Shown: in pieces, positions 27,069 through 35,597 of the stretch
How positions within the stretch are numbered: position 1 is the first letter of the stretch
Layout of the letters: every line of letters starts with the position of its first letter
Assembly (NCBI GenBank): GCA_964244115.1
Contig: CAXTHM010000022.1
Span: 1 to 51,358 of the forward strand
Origin: CADCWK01 sp964244115
GTDB lineage: Bacteria > Chloroflexota > Chloroflexia > Thermomicrobiales > UBA6265
Length of the DNA stretch: 51,358 bases
Direction of reading: 5' to 3'
Notes under the pieces: model-generated
Databases searched by the model: none
Seen by the model: the letters and a program-made list of their open reading frames with translations, nothing else
What the model was told of the DNA's origin: nothing
Program-made: the position numbers and the translations under genes

Positions 27069-27830
27069 CTACTCCTCATTGCCTTCCGGGACCGGATCGC
27101 TCATCCCCATGAACGAGCCGATCAGGAGCCCGAACGCCCCGCCGAGCAGGGTATAGGCCAGCACGATCGCGACCGCCCCGGCGATGTTGTCGAGCAGCGG
27201 CATCATCAGGAGGCCGAGGCCGGCGCCGAGCGGCAGACCGATCGCCAACCCCTTGGCCGAACCACGGTGCGCCAGCCGGGCGGCATCCCGGTCATGGTCT
27301 GACGCACCGACCCAGTCTTCGACCCGATCGCCATAGAACCCGCCCAGGATGAACCCGTAGACGACATGCGCGACCAGGCTGCCGAGCACCGGCAGCGGAC
27401 CCGCATGCGCGTCGATTCCGAGCACTCCGATTCCCAGGAGGGGGAACAGGATCAGGACCGACCCCAGAAACGGGATCAGCGCGAACGCGACCCCGCGCCA
27501 CGCCCTGCGCCAGCCCGTCAGGATCACCGTGCGCTCGAGGAGCGCGAAGACGAGCGCCAGCCCGAGACCGACGGCGAGATTGATCCCCAGGGCGAGGAAG
27601 AACGCATCGGTCGTTCGATCGGTAGAGATATTGTTGACCAGGTTGTAGAGCCAACGGCTCACGGTCCCACCGTTCTGGTCGCCGATGTTATCGGCCAGGA
27701 CATAGGCCCCGGTGATGACGACGGTCAGGCAGAACGTGGCGATGAACCCACTCAGGAGCGCCGACTGCTGCCAATCGTCGCGAGGCAGTGATCGATCGAT
27801 CCTGGGGGTGACGGAGGCCGGATGTCCCAT
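27069..27830 (-). CDS. Six-TM membrane protein of unknown function
   Basis: 253-aa integral membrane protein. Hydrophobic stretches occur at about residues 25-47, 75-97, 110-135, 150-168, 195-215 and 220-245. Gly-rich helices (AVGLGLALVFALLE, GLAIGLPLGAGLGLLMMP, LLGGAFGLLIGSFMG) recall glycine-zipper packing. The C-terminal tail is short and acidic. Start: ATG at 27830, with AAGGGG 8 bases upstream. The two neighbours face away or converge, so there is no operon clue. I do not recognise a family. Confidence 0.75.
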   Translation of the reverse strand: MGHPASVTPRIDRSLPRDDWQQSALLSGFIATFCLTVVITGAYVLADNIGDQNGGTVSRWLYNLVNNISTDRTTDAFFLALGINLAVGLGLALVFALLERTVILTGWRRAWRGVAFALIPFLGSVLILFPLLGIGVLGIDAHAGPLPVLGSLVAHVVYGFILGGFYGDRVEDWVGASDHDRDAARLAHRGSAKGLAIGLPLGAGLGLLMMPLLDNIAGAVAIVLAYTLLGGAFGLLIGSFMGMSDPVPEGNEE

Positions 27831-28173
27831 TGGTGAGACCCCTTTCGGACAAGCTGGGTTGGACGGTGGGACAGTGAGTCGGACCGGAGGCGATGGGCGA
27901 GATCCCGCGTGAGAGGCAGCGCATCACTCCGGCGACATTGCTGGGGAATGCACGAACGATACCATACGATAGAACGGTTGGGACGATCGTCTTCGGGCAC
28001 CAAGATTGCCCGGACCGAACGATTTCTCCGGATACTGGGCCGTCTGCACAGGACGCGACGGAGTGAGCCTCTCACCGGCACGCGATCCGGGCGATCAGCG
28101 TTACCAATCGATCGTCTTCCTCACAGGGACCGGTTGCCGCCGGGGATCGGGCGATGCTGGAGCCCGACCACCC
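27831..28173. other. Intergenic region
   Basis: About 340 bases upstream of the membrane protein gene and downstream of nagZ. It includes a locally AT-richer stretch around 27955-27980 (ACGATACCATACGATAG) that may hold a minus-strand promoter, but I cannot fix -35 and -10 boxes. No gene seen. Confidence 0.35.
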
Positions 28174-29256
28174 TTACGGCAAGCGGTCGATCCGGGCCAG
28201 GCTCTCGTCGATCCGCTCCTCGGACAGCGAGCCGGCCAGGACCCGCCCGACCAGATGGTCGAGGACCGTCTCGACGGTGGCGCGCTGGACGACGACCAGG
28301 AGGAGATCGACGCCGCAGTCGACCGCCCGGTCGATGACCTCGAGCGGCGCCCAGTCGGTCAGGGCGCCCATGCCGAGGTCGTCGGTGATGATGACACCGT
28401 CGTACCCGAGTTCCTCGCGCAGGACGCGGTAGGCCTCCGGGTTGAACGTCGCCGGGGTGTCGCCCCAGCCCGGCCAGTTCGGGTACATCAGGTGGCCGAG
28501 CATCACCATCGGCGTGCCGGCCGCGATCGCGCGCCGGAACGGGATTGCCTCGCCCGCCAGCCACTCGTCGTAGGTCGCCTCGACGGTCGGCAGCGCCTCA
28601 TGGGAATCGACCGATGTCGCGCCATGCCCGGGGAAATGCTTGACGGCGCCGATCACGCCAACCTCGATCATGGCCGTAACCGTCGCCTCGACCCGGTCCG
28701 CCACCCGGTCCGGGTCGTCCCCGAAGCTGCGGGCCGCCATGAAGCTGTCGGCGCGGTAGGCGACATCGGCGACCGGCGCGCAGTTGACGTCGAAGCCGTA
28801 CCGCAGCACGATCTCGCTCCGGCGGGTCGCGACGGCGGCGACCTCGCCGATCGGCATCGCGCCCATCGTCGGCTGGTCCGGCTCGGAATCAGCCTTGATC
28901 CGCCGGACGACGCCACCCTCCTGATCCACGAACAGCCGCGGCGGCCGGTCCGGGATCGCCGCTTTGATCGTCTCGGTGAACGGCGCGATCTCGCCGTCCT
29001 CGCCGATGTTGTCGCCGATGAGGATCACGCCGCCCGGCCGCAGGGCGGCCAGCCGTTCGGCCTCGGCCGGCGCGAGCGAGGTGCCCGTCACCGGGGAGAT
29101 GATCATCCGGGCGATCCTGTCCCGGAGGTCCGCGGTCCGTTCATCCATCTCGTCATCCGTTCCGGTTGCCGGCGTCGAAGCAGTCCCGAGGCGACCAGCG
29201 AGAGCGATCGCCGCCGCGCCGGTCATGGCTGCTCGTCGGTCGATGCGATGTGTCAT
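28174..29256 (-). CDS. nagZ: Beta-N-acetylhexosaminidase, glycoside hydrolase family 3
   Basis: 360-aa enzyme that removes N-acetylglucosamine from muropeptides or chitin-like oligomers. NagZ motifs are complete: LFVDQEGG, KHFPGHG, the catalytic His in DSH, and the nucleophile Asp in VIITDDLGMGAL. The N-terminus has a pair of arginines and a hydrophobic run (RRAAMTGAAAIALAG), which suggests Tat export; a cytoplasmic location as in E. coli is then unlikely. Start: ATG at 29256, with GGAGG 4 bases upstream, overlapping the upstream MFS stop as ATGA. Coupling to the MFS gene points to salvage of GlcNAc-containing sugars. Confidence 0.92.
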   Translation of the reverse strand: MTHRIDRRAAMTGAAAIALAGRLGTASTPATGTDDEMDERTADLRDRIARMIISPVTGTSLAPAEAERLAALRPGGVILIGDNIGEDGEIAPFTETIKAAIPDRPPRLFVDQEGGVVRRIKADSEPDQPTMGAMPIGEVAAVATRRSEIVLRYGFDVNCAPVADVAYRADSFMAARSFGDDPDRVADRVEATVTAMIEVGVIGAVKHFPGHGATSVDSHEALPTVEATYDEWLAGEAIPFRRAIAAGTPMVMLGHLMYPNWPGWGDTPATFNPEAYRVLREELGYDGVIITDDLGMGALTDWAPLEVIDRAVDCGVDLLLVVVQRATVETVLDHLVGRVLAGSLSEERIDESLARIDRLP

Positions 29257-30914
29257 CGGGCCTCCCTCTCCCACGACGATGGCTCTGCCGCGCTGACGGT
29301 CGCGGACGGAGGACCGTCAGCCGCGGCGACGGGTGCCGGGCGCCGCTCGTCACCCGCGAGGTCGGGCTCGCCCGGTTCCCCCGCCCGCCCATCGGCGGGC
29401 AGCCCGTGCGTCGGGGCACCCGAGTGCGTCGAAGGGTCGATCTTACCTGGACTCGACCGATCGAGATCGACCCCGACATCCGCCGCGAGATGGCCGTCGA
29501 GGTCCACGGACCGCGATGTCGTCCGGTGCCCGTCGCGATTGCCCGGATCGCGGATCAGGTCGGCGGCTTCGGCCTCCGCGATCTCCCCGACCTGGCCGGC
29601 GACGTCCCCCTCGGCGTCCCGTGCGAGCCGGGCGGCGGCCGCGGCCCGCTGGCGCTGCGGCAGGGCGATCAGCACGCGGCCCGAGCGGACGAGCGGGTGT
29701 CGGGTGAAGTAGATCAGGAACGTGCCGGAGGCGACCGCGACCGCGACGACCATCGCCGCGAACGTCCAGTCATAGCCGCGGTTGACGATCACCCAGCCGC
29801 CGACGACGCTCGACAGCGCCCAGCCGATGTTCCATGAGGCGGCCCGGTAGCCGATCGCGCTGGCCTGGAGGCGCGGCGGGAGGATGTCGGCGATGAAGGT
29901 CGAATCGAGCGGACCGCCCATGTTGAGCGAGACCGAGCGGATCATGTGGGCAAACAGGACGACCCAGGTGGCCGGGAACAGGATCAGGAGGACGTAGACC
30001 GGGACCATCATGGCGCGAATGACGAAGTTGACCCGGAGGTTGCCGAAACGCTGCACCAGCGACGGCCCCAGCAGACTGAACATCGCCCCGAGCAGGTTCC
30101 CGAGCGCGTAGATGAACCCGACCGAACCCGGCGAGACCCCCTTGGAGATCATGTAGACGGCGTAGAACGGGATCACCGTCCCGAGGCCGAGCGCGAGGAT
30201 GCCGCCCAGCGCGATATAGATGGAGACGTCCTTGCGGGTCTGCTGCCGCTCGGCGGTCGTCGGTCCGGCGGCGGTACTCCGGGCGGTCTCCCGGCGCTGG
30301 CCCCGGCGTGCCTCTCGCATGCGGAGGAGCGGGATCAGGGCGAACAGCCCCATGACTGAGCCCGAGATCAGGGCGATCCGGTAGGTGCCCGGACTCTGGG
30401 CGTCGCCGCCCGAGATCCGCCCGGCGATCTCCGGGACGTAGCCACCCATCAGTGAGCCGATCGTCGCGGCGACCGCGTTGAGCGCGAACGCGATCGAGGC
30501 CGCCTGCGCCCGGGAGGACGGGCGGCCCCACTCGATGATGAACGGCATCGTCGTCGTGGTCAGGTAGGCGATCGCGAGACCGTAGAGGATGGCCATCCCC
30601 AGGATGAGCGGCGCTGCCTCGACGAGGGCGAGGGCGACCTGCATCACGATCGTGCCCACCCCTCCGATCAGCAGCGCCCGCCAGGTCCCGATCCGCCGGA
30701 GCGCGACCCCGATCGAGATCGCACCGAGCGCGATGGACACGGTGAAGACGGCGTTGAAGACCCCGATGAAGTCCTCGCGGTAGCCGAGCTCGACGAGGTA
30801 GAGGTTGTAGGCCAGCCCGAAGACCGCGAAACCGATCGTGATCAGCAGGCTGAACACGAAGAACAGGCGGATGTCGCGTTTCAGGGTCCGGACGCGCCGG
30901 AGATAGCTGGTCAT
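29253..30914 (-). CDS. MFS transporter with long hydrophilic C-terminal extension
   Basis: 553-aa permease. About twelve helices extend to residue 430 (last one around MVVAVAVASGTFLIYF). Typical MFS signs include VALRRIGTWRALLIGG between helices 2 and 3 and a charged central loop near residue 200-225. The last 120 residues are soluble, Ala/Asp/Arg-rich, without recognised domain. Start: ATG at 30914; in-frame codons further upstream give unconserved sequence. Its stop overlaps nagZ, so the two are co-translated. By analogy with AmpG-NagZ it may import or export muropeptide-derived sugars; this is inference. Confidence 0.87.
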   Translation of the reverse strand: MTSYLRRVRTLKRDIRLFFVFSLLITIGFAVFGLAYNLYLVELGYREDFIGVFNAVFTVSIALGAISIGVALRRIGTWRALLIGGVGTIVMQVALALVEAAPLILGMAILYGLAIAYLTTTTMPFIIEWGRPSSRAQAASIAFALNAVAATIGSLMGGYVPEIAGRISGGDAQSPGTYRIALISGSVMGLFALIPLLRMREARRGQRRETARSTAAGPTTAERQQTRKDVSIYIALGGILALGLGTVIPFYAVYMISKGVSPGSVGFIYALGNLLGAMFSLLGPSLVQRFGNLRVNFVIRAMMVPVYVLLILFPATWVVLFAHMIRSVSLNMGGPLDSTFIADILPPRLQASAIGYRAASWNIGWALSSVVGGWVIVNRGYDWTFAAMVVAVAVASGTFLIYFTRHPLVRSGRVLIALPQRQRAAAAARLARDAEGDVAGQVGEIAEAEAADLIRDPGNRDGHRTTSRSVDLDGHLAADVGVDLDRSSPGKIDPSTHSGAPTHGLPADGRAGEPGEPDLAGDERRPAPVAAADGPPSATVSAAEPSSWEREAR

Positions 30915-31262
30915 CGGGCGCCTGTGTGCCGTGGGGAATGCCACGGCGATCGTCCGTCGGCAGGGCCGCCCCGGGCTGGCCATCGGCCATGCGGCGAACC
31001 CATTCCGGCCGGGCGCGAAGATAGGCGTCCGATCCGGCGGACAGGGAAGCTGACCGGGCAAGGGTCGCAGGGTCGGCGACAGGGCGTCAACCCCTCGACG
31101 GAGACCGATCGTGACTGGCCCGAGGGTGCGCTCGACGTCTACTCGAATCGTGACGGTGCCGCGTTAGGCCCCAGTGTTCCACTGGTCTGGGCGATGTGGT
31201 GTACTACCGTTCCGAGCGATCGACCCGCCCGTCCGGGCGGCACGGAGAAGGACAGGGACAGG
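30915..31262. other. Divergent intergenic region
   Basis: About 350 bases between the MFS start on minus and the SDR start on plus. The MFS gene has only a weak ribosome site here. I see no convincing promoter, operator or RNA element. Confidence 0.35.
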
Positions 31263-32069
31263 GTGTCGACGCGGCCACTCGAAGGGCGGGCGGCGCTGGT
31301 GACGGGCGCCGGGATGGGGATCGGCAACGGCATCGCCCGGGCGCTGGCGGCGGCCGGGGCGCGGGTCGCGGCCCATTACGGCAGCAGCGCCGACGGGGCC
31401 GAGCGGCTGGTCGCCGAGATCCGGGCCGGCGGTGGCGAGGCCATCGCCATCCAGGGCGACCTCCGCTCGGCCGCGACCTGCCAGGCCGTGGTTGAGACGG
31501 CGGTCAGCGCCTTCGGTGGGCTGACCATCCTCGTCAACAACGCCGGGATCACCCGGACCGGCGACATCACGGCGTTCAGCGAGGAGGACTACGACAGCGT
31601 CTTCGATCTCAACATGAAGGGCTTCTTCTTCTGCGCCCGGGCGGCCCTGCCCCACCTCCGCGAAGCCGACGGGGCGGCGATCCTCAACATCACCTCGGTC
31701 CACGGCTCCGGCGGCTTCCCCGGTCACGCCGTCTACGCCGCGACCAAGGGGGCGATCATCGCCTTCACCCGCACCCTCGCGATCGACCTCGCGCCGGAGC
31801 GGATCCGGGTCAACGCCCTGGCGCCGGGCGTCATCGAGGTGCCACGCTACTTCGACGCCGGCGACTACACGACCGAGTTCGGCAACTCGATGGTGCCGAT
31901 GGGGCGGGTCGGGACTCCGGCCGACGTCGGCTCGGTCGCGGCGTTCATCCTCTCCGACGCCGCCAGCTTCGTCACCGGGCAGACGCTGCACGTCGACGGC
32001 GGGACCGCTGCGAGGATGGGACTGGTCTGGGAGGAACCCAGCCCGGAGCCGGATTTCGAACCTCGGTAG
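31263..32069 (+). CDS. Short-chain dehydrogenase/reductase
   Basis: 268-aa NAD(P)-dependent oxidoreductase of the classical SDR type. Cofactor motif TGAGMGIG at about residues 13-20, NNAG near 90, catalytic Ser in NITSVHG, and YAATK with the Tyr-Lys pair; the C-terminal VTGQTLHVDGG segment is canonical for FabG/glucose-dehydrogenase-like members. The GTG at 31263, preceded by GGACAGG, gives the standard length. The final 20 residues (Pro/Glu rich) extend beyond the usual end. Substrate unknown and no pathway neighbours. Confidence 0.93.
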   Translation: MSTRPLEGRAALVTGAGMGIGNGIARALAAAGARVAAHYGSSADGAERLVAEIRAGGGEAIAIQGDLRSAATCQAVVETAVSAFGGLTILVNNAGITRTGDITAFSEEDYDSVFDLNMKGFFFCARAALPHLREADGAAILNITSVHGSGGFPGHAVYAATKGAIIAFTRTLAIDLAPERIRVNALAPGVIEVPRYFDAGDYTTEFGNSMVPMGRVGTPADVGSVAAFILSDAASFVTGQTLHVDGGTAARMGLVWEEPSPEPDFEPR

Positions 32070-32091
32070 ACCAATCCACCCTGGGAGAACC

Positions 32092-32340
32092 ACCGCCGAG
32101 AGCGACCTGTCCGGCGTCAAGCCCGAGGTTGCCTACGACGCGCCGCGCACCCTGGGCAAGCGCGCGATCCGGCGCGAGGACGAGCACGTCCGCTCCGTCA
32201 CCGACACCCTCGGCCAGCTCCTCCACGTCCACGACCCGGCGACCGGGATCACCGATGTCATATCGTATCGAATCGAAGTACCAGACCGTTGCCAGGATGA
32301 CGATCGGACCAGACGGCGGTCCGCTCCCCTTCGAGCGCCG
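32092..32340 (+). pseudogene. Coding-like fragment without a start codon
   Basis: Starting at ACC GCC GAG AGC GAC, the frame is open to the TGA at 32338-32340 and its first 55 codons show strong third-position GC bias. The peptide includes AYDAPRTLGKRAIRRED and VTDTLGQLLHVHDPATG, unlike the Arg/Pro noise of chance frames. GGGAGA lies just upstream at 32083-32088, where a start would be expected, but the frame has no ATG, GTG or TTG there. After about 32270 the bias is lost. It may be a decayed small gene, a gene with a lost start codon, or the tail of a deleted gene. I do not recognise a family. Confidence 0.35.
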
Positions 32341-32381
32341 TGATCGAGCGGACCTTCGGCGGGATGAGCCAACCCCGGCGG

Positions 32382-33116
32382 CTACCGCTTCCGCCGGTCA
32401 GCACGCACCTCGGCCTCGACCTCGGGGGGATTCGCGGCCCGATCCGGATGCCTCGGGGCGAGCGGGTAACGCCCGACGACCTCGACCCGCGAGCCGCGGT
32501 GATCGATCAGGCTCCGCAGGAGGAGGACCTCGTCGATCGGGATGTCGATCGGCTGGCGCATCGTCCCCAGACCCTCCGTCATCAGCTCCTCGAACCGCGC
32601 CCGGATCCGGTCCGGCAGGTCACGGGTCTTGAAGTTGGCGACGCTCCGGAAACGGCCGATGGTGATGTGCGGGTGATACGGCGTCGCGTCATGCGGCACC
32701 TCGATCTCGGCCAGGGCCGCCGTCAGGTCGTTACGCACCGATTCCAGCCGGTGGGTCGGCCCGTGCAGCCCGACCCAGAGGACCCGTGGCCGCCGGATCG
32801 ACGGGAACACCCCGAGATCGGCGGTCCGCAGCCGGAAGACCTGATGCGCCGCGAAGACCGGCGCGATCGCCATCCGGATCAGTTCGGCCTGCTCGCCCGG
32901 CACCTCGCCGATGAACTGCAGGGTCAGGTGCGCCTGATCCGCTTCTACCCAGCGGACGGGCAGGGACTCGTCCGCCGAGAGCCTCGCGACAATCTCACGG
33001 ACCATCCCGGTGACGGCCGGTGGGAGCGGCACCGCGATGAACAGCCTCCAACTCGCGGCGAGGCTGGCTGGGTCGGGAGGGCGCTCCCGGACGAACTTCT
33101 GGCGCTTCTTTGGCAT
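32382..33116 (-). CDS. thpR: RNA 2',3'-cyclic phosphodiesterase (LigT/ThpR family)
   Basis: 244-aa member of the 2H phosphoesterase superfamily, which opens 2',3'-cyclic phosphates at RNA ends. The two HxTx motifs are HLTLQFIGE near residue 65 and HITIGRF near residue 150. Both halves have the expected strand patterns. About 25 residues of basic N-terminus and 30 of C-terminal tail extend beyond the core. ATG at 33116 has no ribosome site; instead TATACT ends 7 bases before it, so the mRNA is probably leaderless. Confidence 0.9.
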   Translation of the reverse strand: MPKKRQKFVRERPPDPASLAASWRLFIAVPLPPAVTGMVREIVARLSADESLPVRWVEADQAHLTLQFIGEVPGEQAELIRMAIAPVFAAHQVFRLRTADLGVFPSIRRPRVLWVGLHGPTHRLESVRNDLTAALAEIEVPHDATPYHPHITIGRFRSVANFKTRDLPDRIRARFEELMTEGLGTMRQPIDIPIDEVLLLRSLIDHRGSRVEVVGRYPLAPRHPDRAANPPEVEAEVRADRRKR

Positions 33117-33129
33117 GAGTCAGAGTATA
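33117..33129 (-). promoter_or_regulatory. -10 element of a probable leaderless thpR transcript
   Basis: TATACT on the minus strand (33129-33124) stands 7 bases before the thpR ATG. A -35 box is weak. Transcription starting at or next to the ATG would leave no leader, in line with the missing ribosome site. Confidence 0.5.
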
Positions 33130-33308
33130 CGGGGGACAGGCGCCCGCATGATGATCGATGGCGATGATGACCCGACAGGCCACACCGACATCCCGGTCTC
33201 CGTGGTGGCAGGACGAATCCGTCCGTCCCGACCGTCGATGATGGCGGGAACCGGCCCTGAGACAGTCGCTGGGATGGGGTCGCGGACGACCTCGGCGGCC
33301 CGCCCGTC

Positions 33309-33338
33309 TTGAACTTCGCCGGCCAGGTACACTATCCT
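33309..33338 (+). promoter_or_regulatory. Promoter candidate for accD-accA
   Basis: TTGAAC, an 18-base spacer, then TATCCT. It would give a leader of about 265 bases before the accD ATG at 33609. The leader is GC-rich and holds no supported gene; an open frame in it lacks a ribosome site. Confidence 0.4.
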
Positions 33339-33608
33339 GCCATGTCTATGCGCACCGGTCGGTGGCGACTTCCCGGCGAACGTGGCACCCGCGCCACCTC
33401 GCACGTCATCGCACCGTTCTCCTGCCCCGCACCCCCGGCTCCCGTTCAGTCCGTCCGCCCGGATGACCGTCAGCGGCGCCGGGTCGAGGGACGAAGGATT
33501 CCGAAGAGGGCGGTGGTCCGCTCGACGCGGCCGGGCGGACGGTCACCAGAAGGCACGCGGGTGTCTCCGGCCACGGCGGGTGCCGGGTCGGCAAGGGGAC
33601 ACGATTCC

Positions 33609-34628
33609 ATGCGCAGCTTCTTCAACCGGCAGAACAAGTTCCAGCCCAGGGCCGATGACGGCACGGCCCTGGATCAGCAGATTCCCGACGACCTCTGGGT
33701 GAAATGCCCGAAGTGCGGTGAGTTGCTGTATTCCCGGGAACTCCGCCAGAACGCGCGGGTCTGCCCGAAGTGCGCCTACCACTTCCGCCTCCGCGCCCGG
33801 GAGCGGATCTTCCTCCTTGCCGACGACGGCACCTTCCGGGAATGGGACACGGAACTGCGGCCGGAAGATCCGCTGAGTTTCGTCGACGGCACGGGCTCGT
33901 ATACCAAGAAGGTTGCCTCATCCTCCCGCAAGGCGCACGAGCCCGAGGCCCTGATCACCGGCCGGGTCTCGATCGGTGGCCATGAGGTCGGGCTCGCCGT
34001 CTGCGACTTCGACTTCATGGGCGCGAGCATGGGGTCGGTCTTCGGCGAGAAGTTCGTCCGGGCGACGGAGCGATGTCTCGCGCTACGGATGCCGCTGCTG
34101 ACGATCTCGGCCTCGGGCGGGGCCCGGATGCACGAGGGCCTGTACTCGCTGATGCAGATGGCCAAGACGGTCGCGGCCCTGAGCCGGATGCGCCGGGCCG
34201 GCCTGCCGCATGTCGCCCTGCTAACGGACCCCTGCTACGGCGGCGTCACCGCCTCCTACGCCACCGTCGCCGACATCATCCTCGCCGAACCGGGCGCCAT
34301 GATCGGCTTCTCCGGCCCGCGGGTGATCGAGCAGATCACCAAGCAGAAACTACCCGAGGGCTTTCAGACGGCCGAGTTCTTCCTGAGTCACGGGATGCTC
34401 GACCAGATCGTGGCCCGGCCGGAGTTGCGCGGGGTCGTCGTGACGCTGCTCGGGCACTATGCCCGGGCGATGGCCCGCCTGCGACCGAATGCCATCACCG
34501 ACGAGGAGATTACGTCGACCAGCGACGAGACCGGCGTGGCGGCGGCGCTCGATCTTCCCCTGGGCACCGACGTCGTCATCGGCGAGGAAGCCGTCGTCAT
34601 CGGCGAGCACGGGGAGCGGCACTCGTGA
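33609..34628 (+). CDS. accD: Acetyl-CoA carboxylase carboxyltransferase subunit beta
   Basis: 339-aa beta subunit that, with AccA, moves CO2 from carboxybiotin to acetyl-CoA in the first step of fatty acid synthesis. The N-terminal C4 zinc ribbon is CPKCGELL and CPKCAYHF (residues about 36-60). The crotonase-like core has SASGGARMHEG and GGVTASYA, typical oxyanion-loop regions. ATG at 33609; AGGGG stands 11 bases upstream. The stop overlaps the accA GTG as GTGA, so the two subunits are coupled for 1:1 assembly. Confidence 0.96.
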   Translation: MRSFFNRQNKFQPRADDGTALDQQIPDDLWVKCPKCGELLYSRELRQNARVCPKCAYHFRLRARERIFLLADDGTFREWDTELRPEDPLSFVDGTGSYTKKVASSSRKAHEPEALITGRVSIGGHEVGLAVCDFDFMGASMGSVFGEKFVRATERCLALRMPLLTISASGGARMHEGLYSLMQMAKTVAALSRMRRAGLPHVALLTDPCYGGVTASYATVADIILAEPGAMIGFSGPRVIEQITKQKLPEGFQTAEFFLSHGMLDQIVARPELRGVVVTLLGHYARAMARLRPNAITDEEITSTSDETGVAAALDLPLGTDVVIGEEAVVIGEHGERHS

Positions 34629-35530
34629 GTGTCAGGTCGCCAGCCGGTGCGAACGGGACCGATCCCGAGCGGACCCACCATGCGATCTCCGCCTGGGATC
34701 GGGTCAGGCTCGCCCGGATGCCCGACCGCCCCCGGACCCTGGACTACGTCGATGCCCTGATCACGGACTTCGTCGAGTTGCACGGCGACCGTGCCTACGG
34801 CGATGACCGGGCCCTGATCGGCGGCATCGGCCAGTTCGGCGGCCGGACCGTGATGGTCCTCGGGCAGCAGCGCGGCATCGACACCCGCGAGAACATCGCC
34901 CGGAACTTCGCCATGTCCCGGCCGGAGGGGTACCGCAAGGCGAGCCGGCTGCTGGAGCACGCCGGCCGGTTCGGGCTGCCGGTCCTGACGCTGATCGACA
35001 CACCGGGCGCCGATCCGGGGCTCGGGTCGGAAGAGCGAGGCCAGGCCACGGCGATCGCCGAGAGCCTGATGGCGATGGCCAGCACGGCGACGCCGATGGT
35101 GGCCTGCGTGATCGGACAGGGCGGCTCCGGTGGCGCCCTGGCGATCGGCGTCGCCGACCGGATCCTGATGCTGGAGAACTCGATCTACGCCGTCGCCTCC
35201 CCGGAGGCCTGCGCCTCGATCCTCTGGAAGGACGCCAGCAAGGCGCCCGAGGCGGCCGAGACGATGCGGCTGACGGCGCCGGAGCTGCACGGGTTCGGCA
35301 TCGTCGACGAGGTCATCCCGGAACCCGTCCCGGCCCACGAGGCTCCGCAGGACATGATTCGCCGGGTCGGCGAGAGGCTCGCCGCGACCCTCGATACCCT
35401 GGACGAGCTCTACTCACCCGGCACCGCCAGCACGGCCGACCGGCTGCTCGACGACCGCTACCAGAAGTTCCGCCGCATCGGCGCCTGGCGCGAGGCCAGC
35501 CAGACGGAATGGCAACTGCCGGTCGAGTAG
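34625..35530 (+). CDS. accA: Acetyl-CoA carboxylase carboxyltransferase subunit alpha
   Basis: 301-aa alpha subunit of the carboxyltransferase. Signature segments: the N-terminal WDRVRLARMPDRPRTLDYV, IDTPGADPG, GQGGSGGALAIG and the conserved SPEACASILWKD. It is slightly shorter than the E. coli protein because the N-terminal helix region is trimmed. GTG at 34625 overlaps accD. AccB and AccC are not in this window. Confidence 0.96.
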   Translation: MSVRSPAGANGTDPERTHHAISAWDRVRLARMPDRPRTLDYVDALITDFVELHGDRAYGDDRALIGGIGQFGGRTVMVLGQQRGIDTRENIARNFAMSRPEGYRKASRLLEHAGRFGLPVLTLIDTPGADPGLGSEERGQATAIAESLMAMASTATPMVACVIGQGGSGGALAIGVADRILMLENSIYAVASPEACASILWKDASKAPEAAETMRLTAPELHGFGIVDEVIPEPVPAHEAPQDMIRRVGERLAATLDTLDELYSPGTASTADRLLDDRYQKFRRIGAWREASQTEWQLPVE

Positions 35531-35597
35531 GGGTCTGACGAGGGCTCTCGGACCCATCGCTCCGGATCGACCCGAAACCCGCCAGGGAGCTTCCGCC

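Noticed and set aside
32382..33167. Plus-strand frame across the thpR region
   Set aside because: Antisense of thpR, whose two HxTx motifs are clear.
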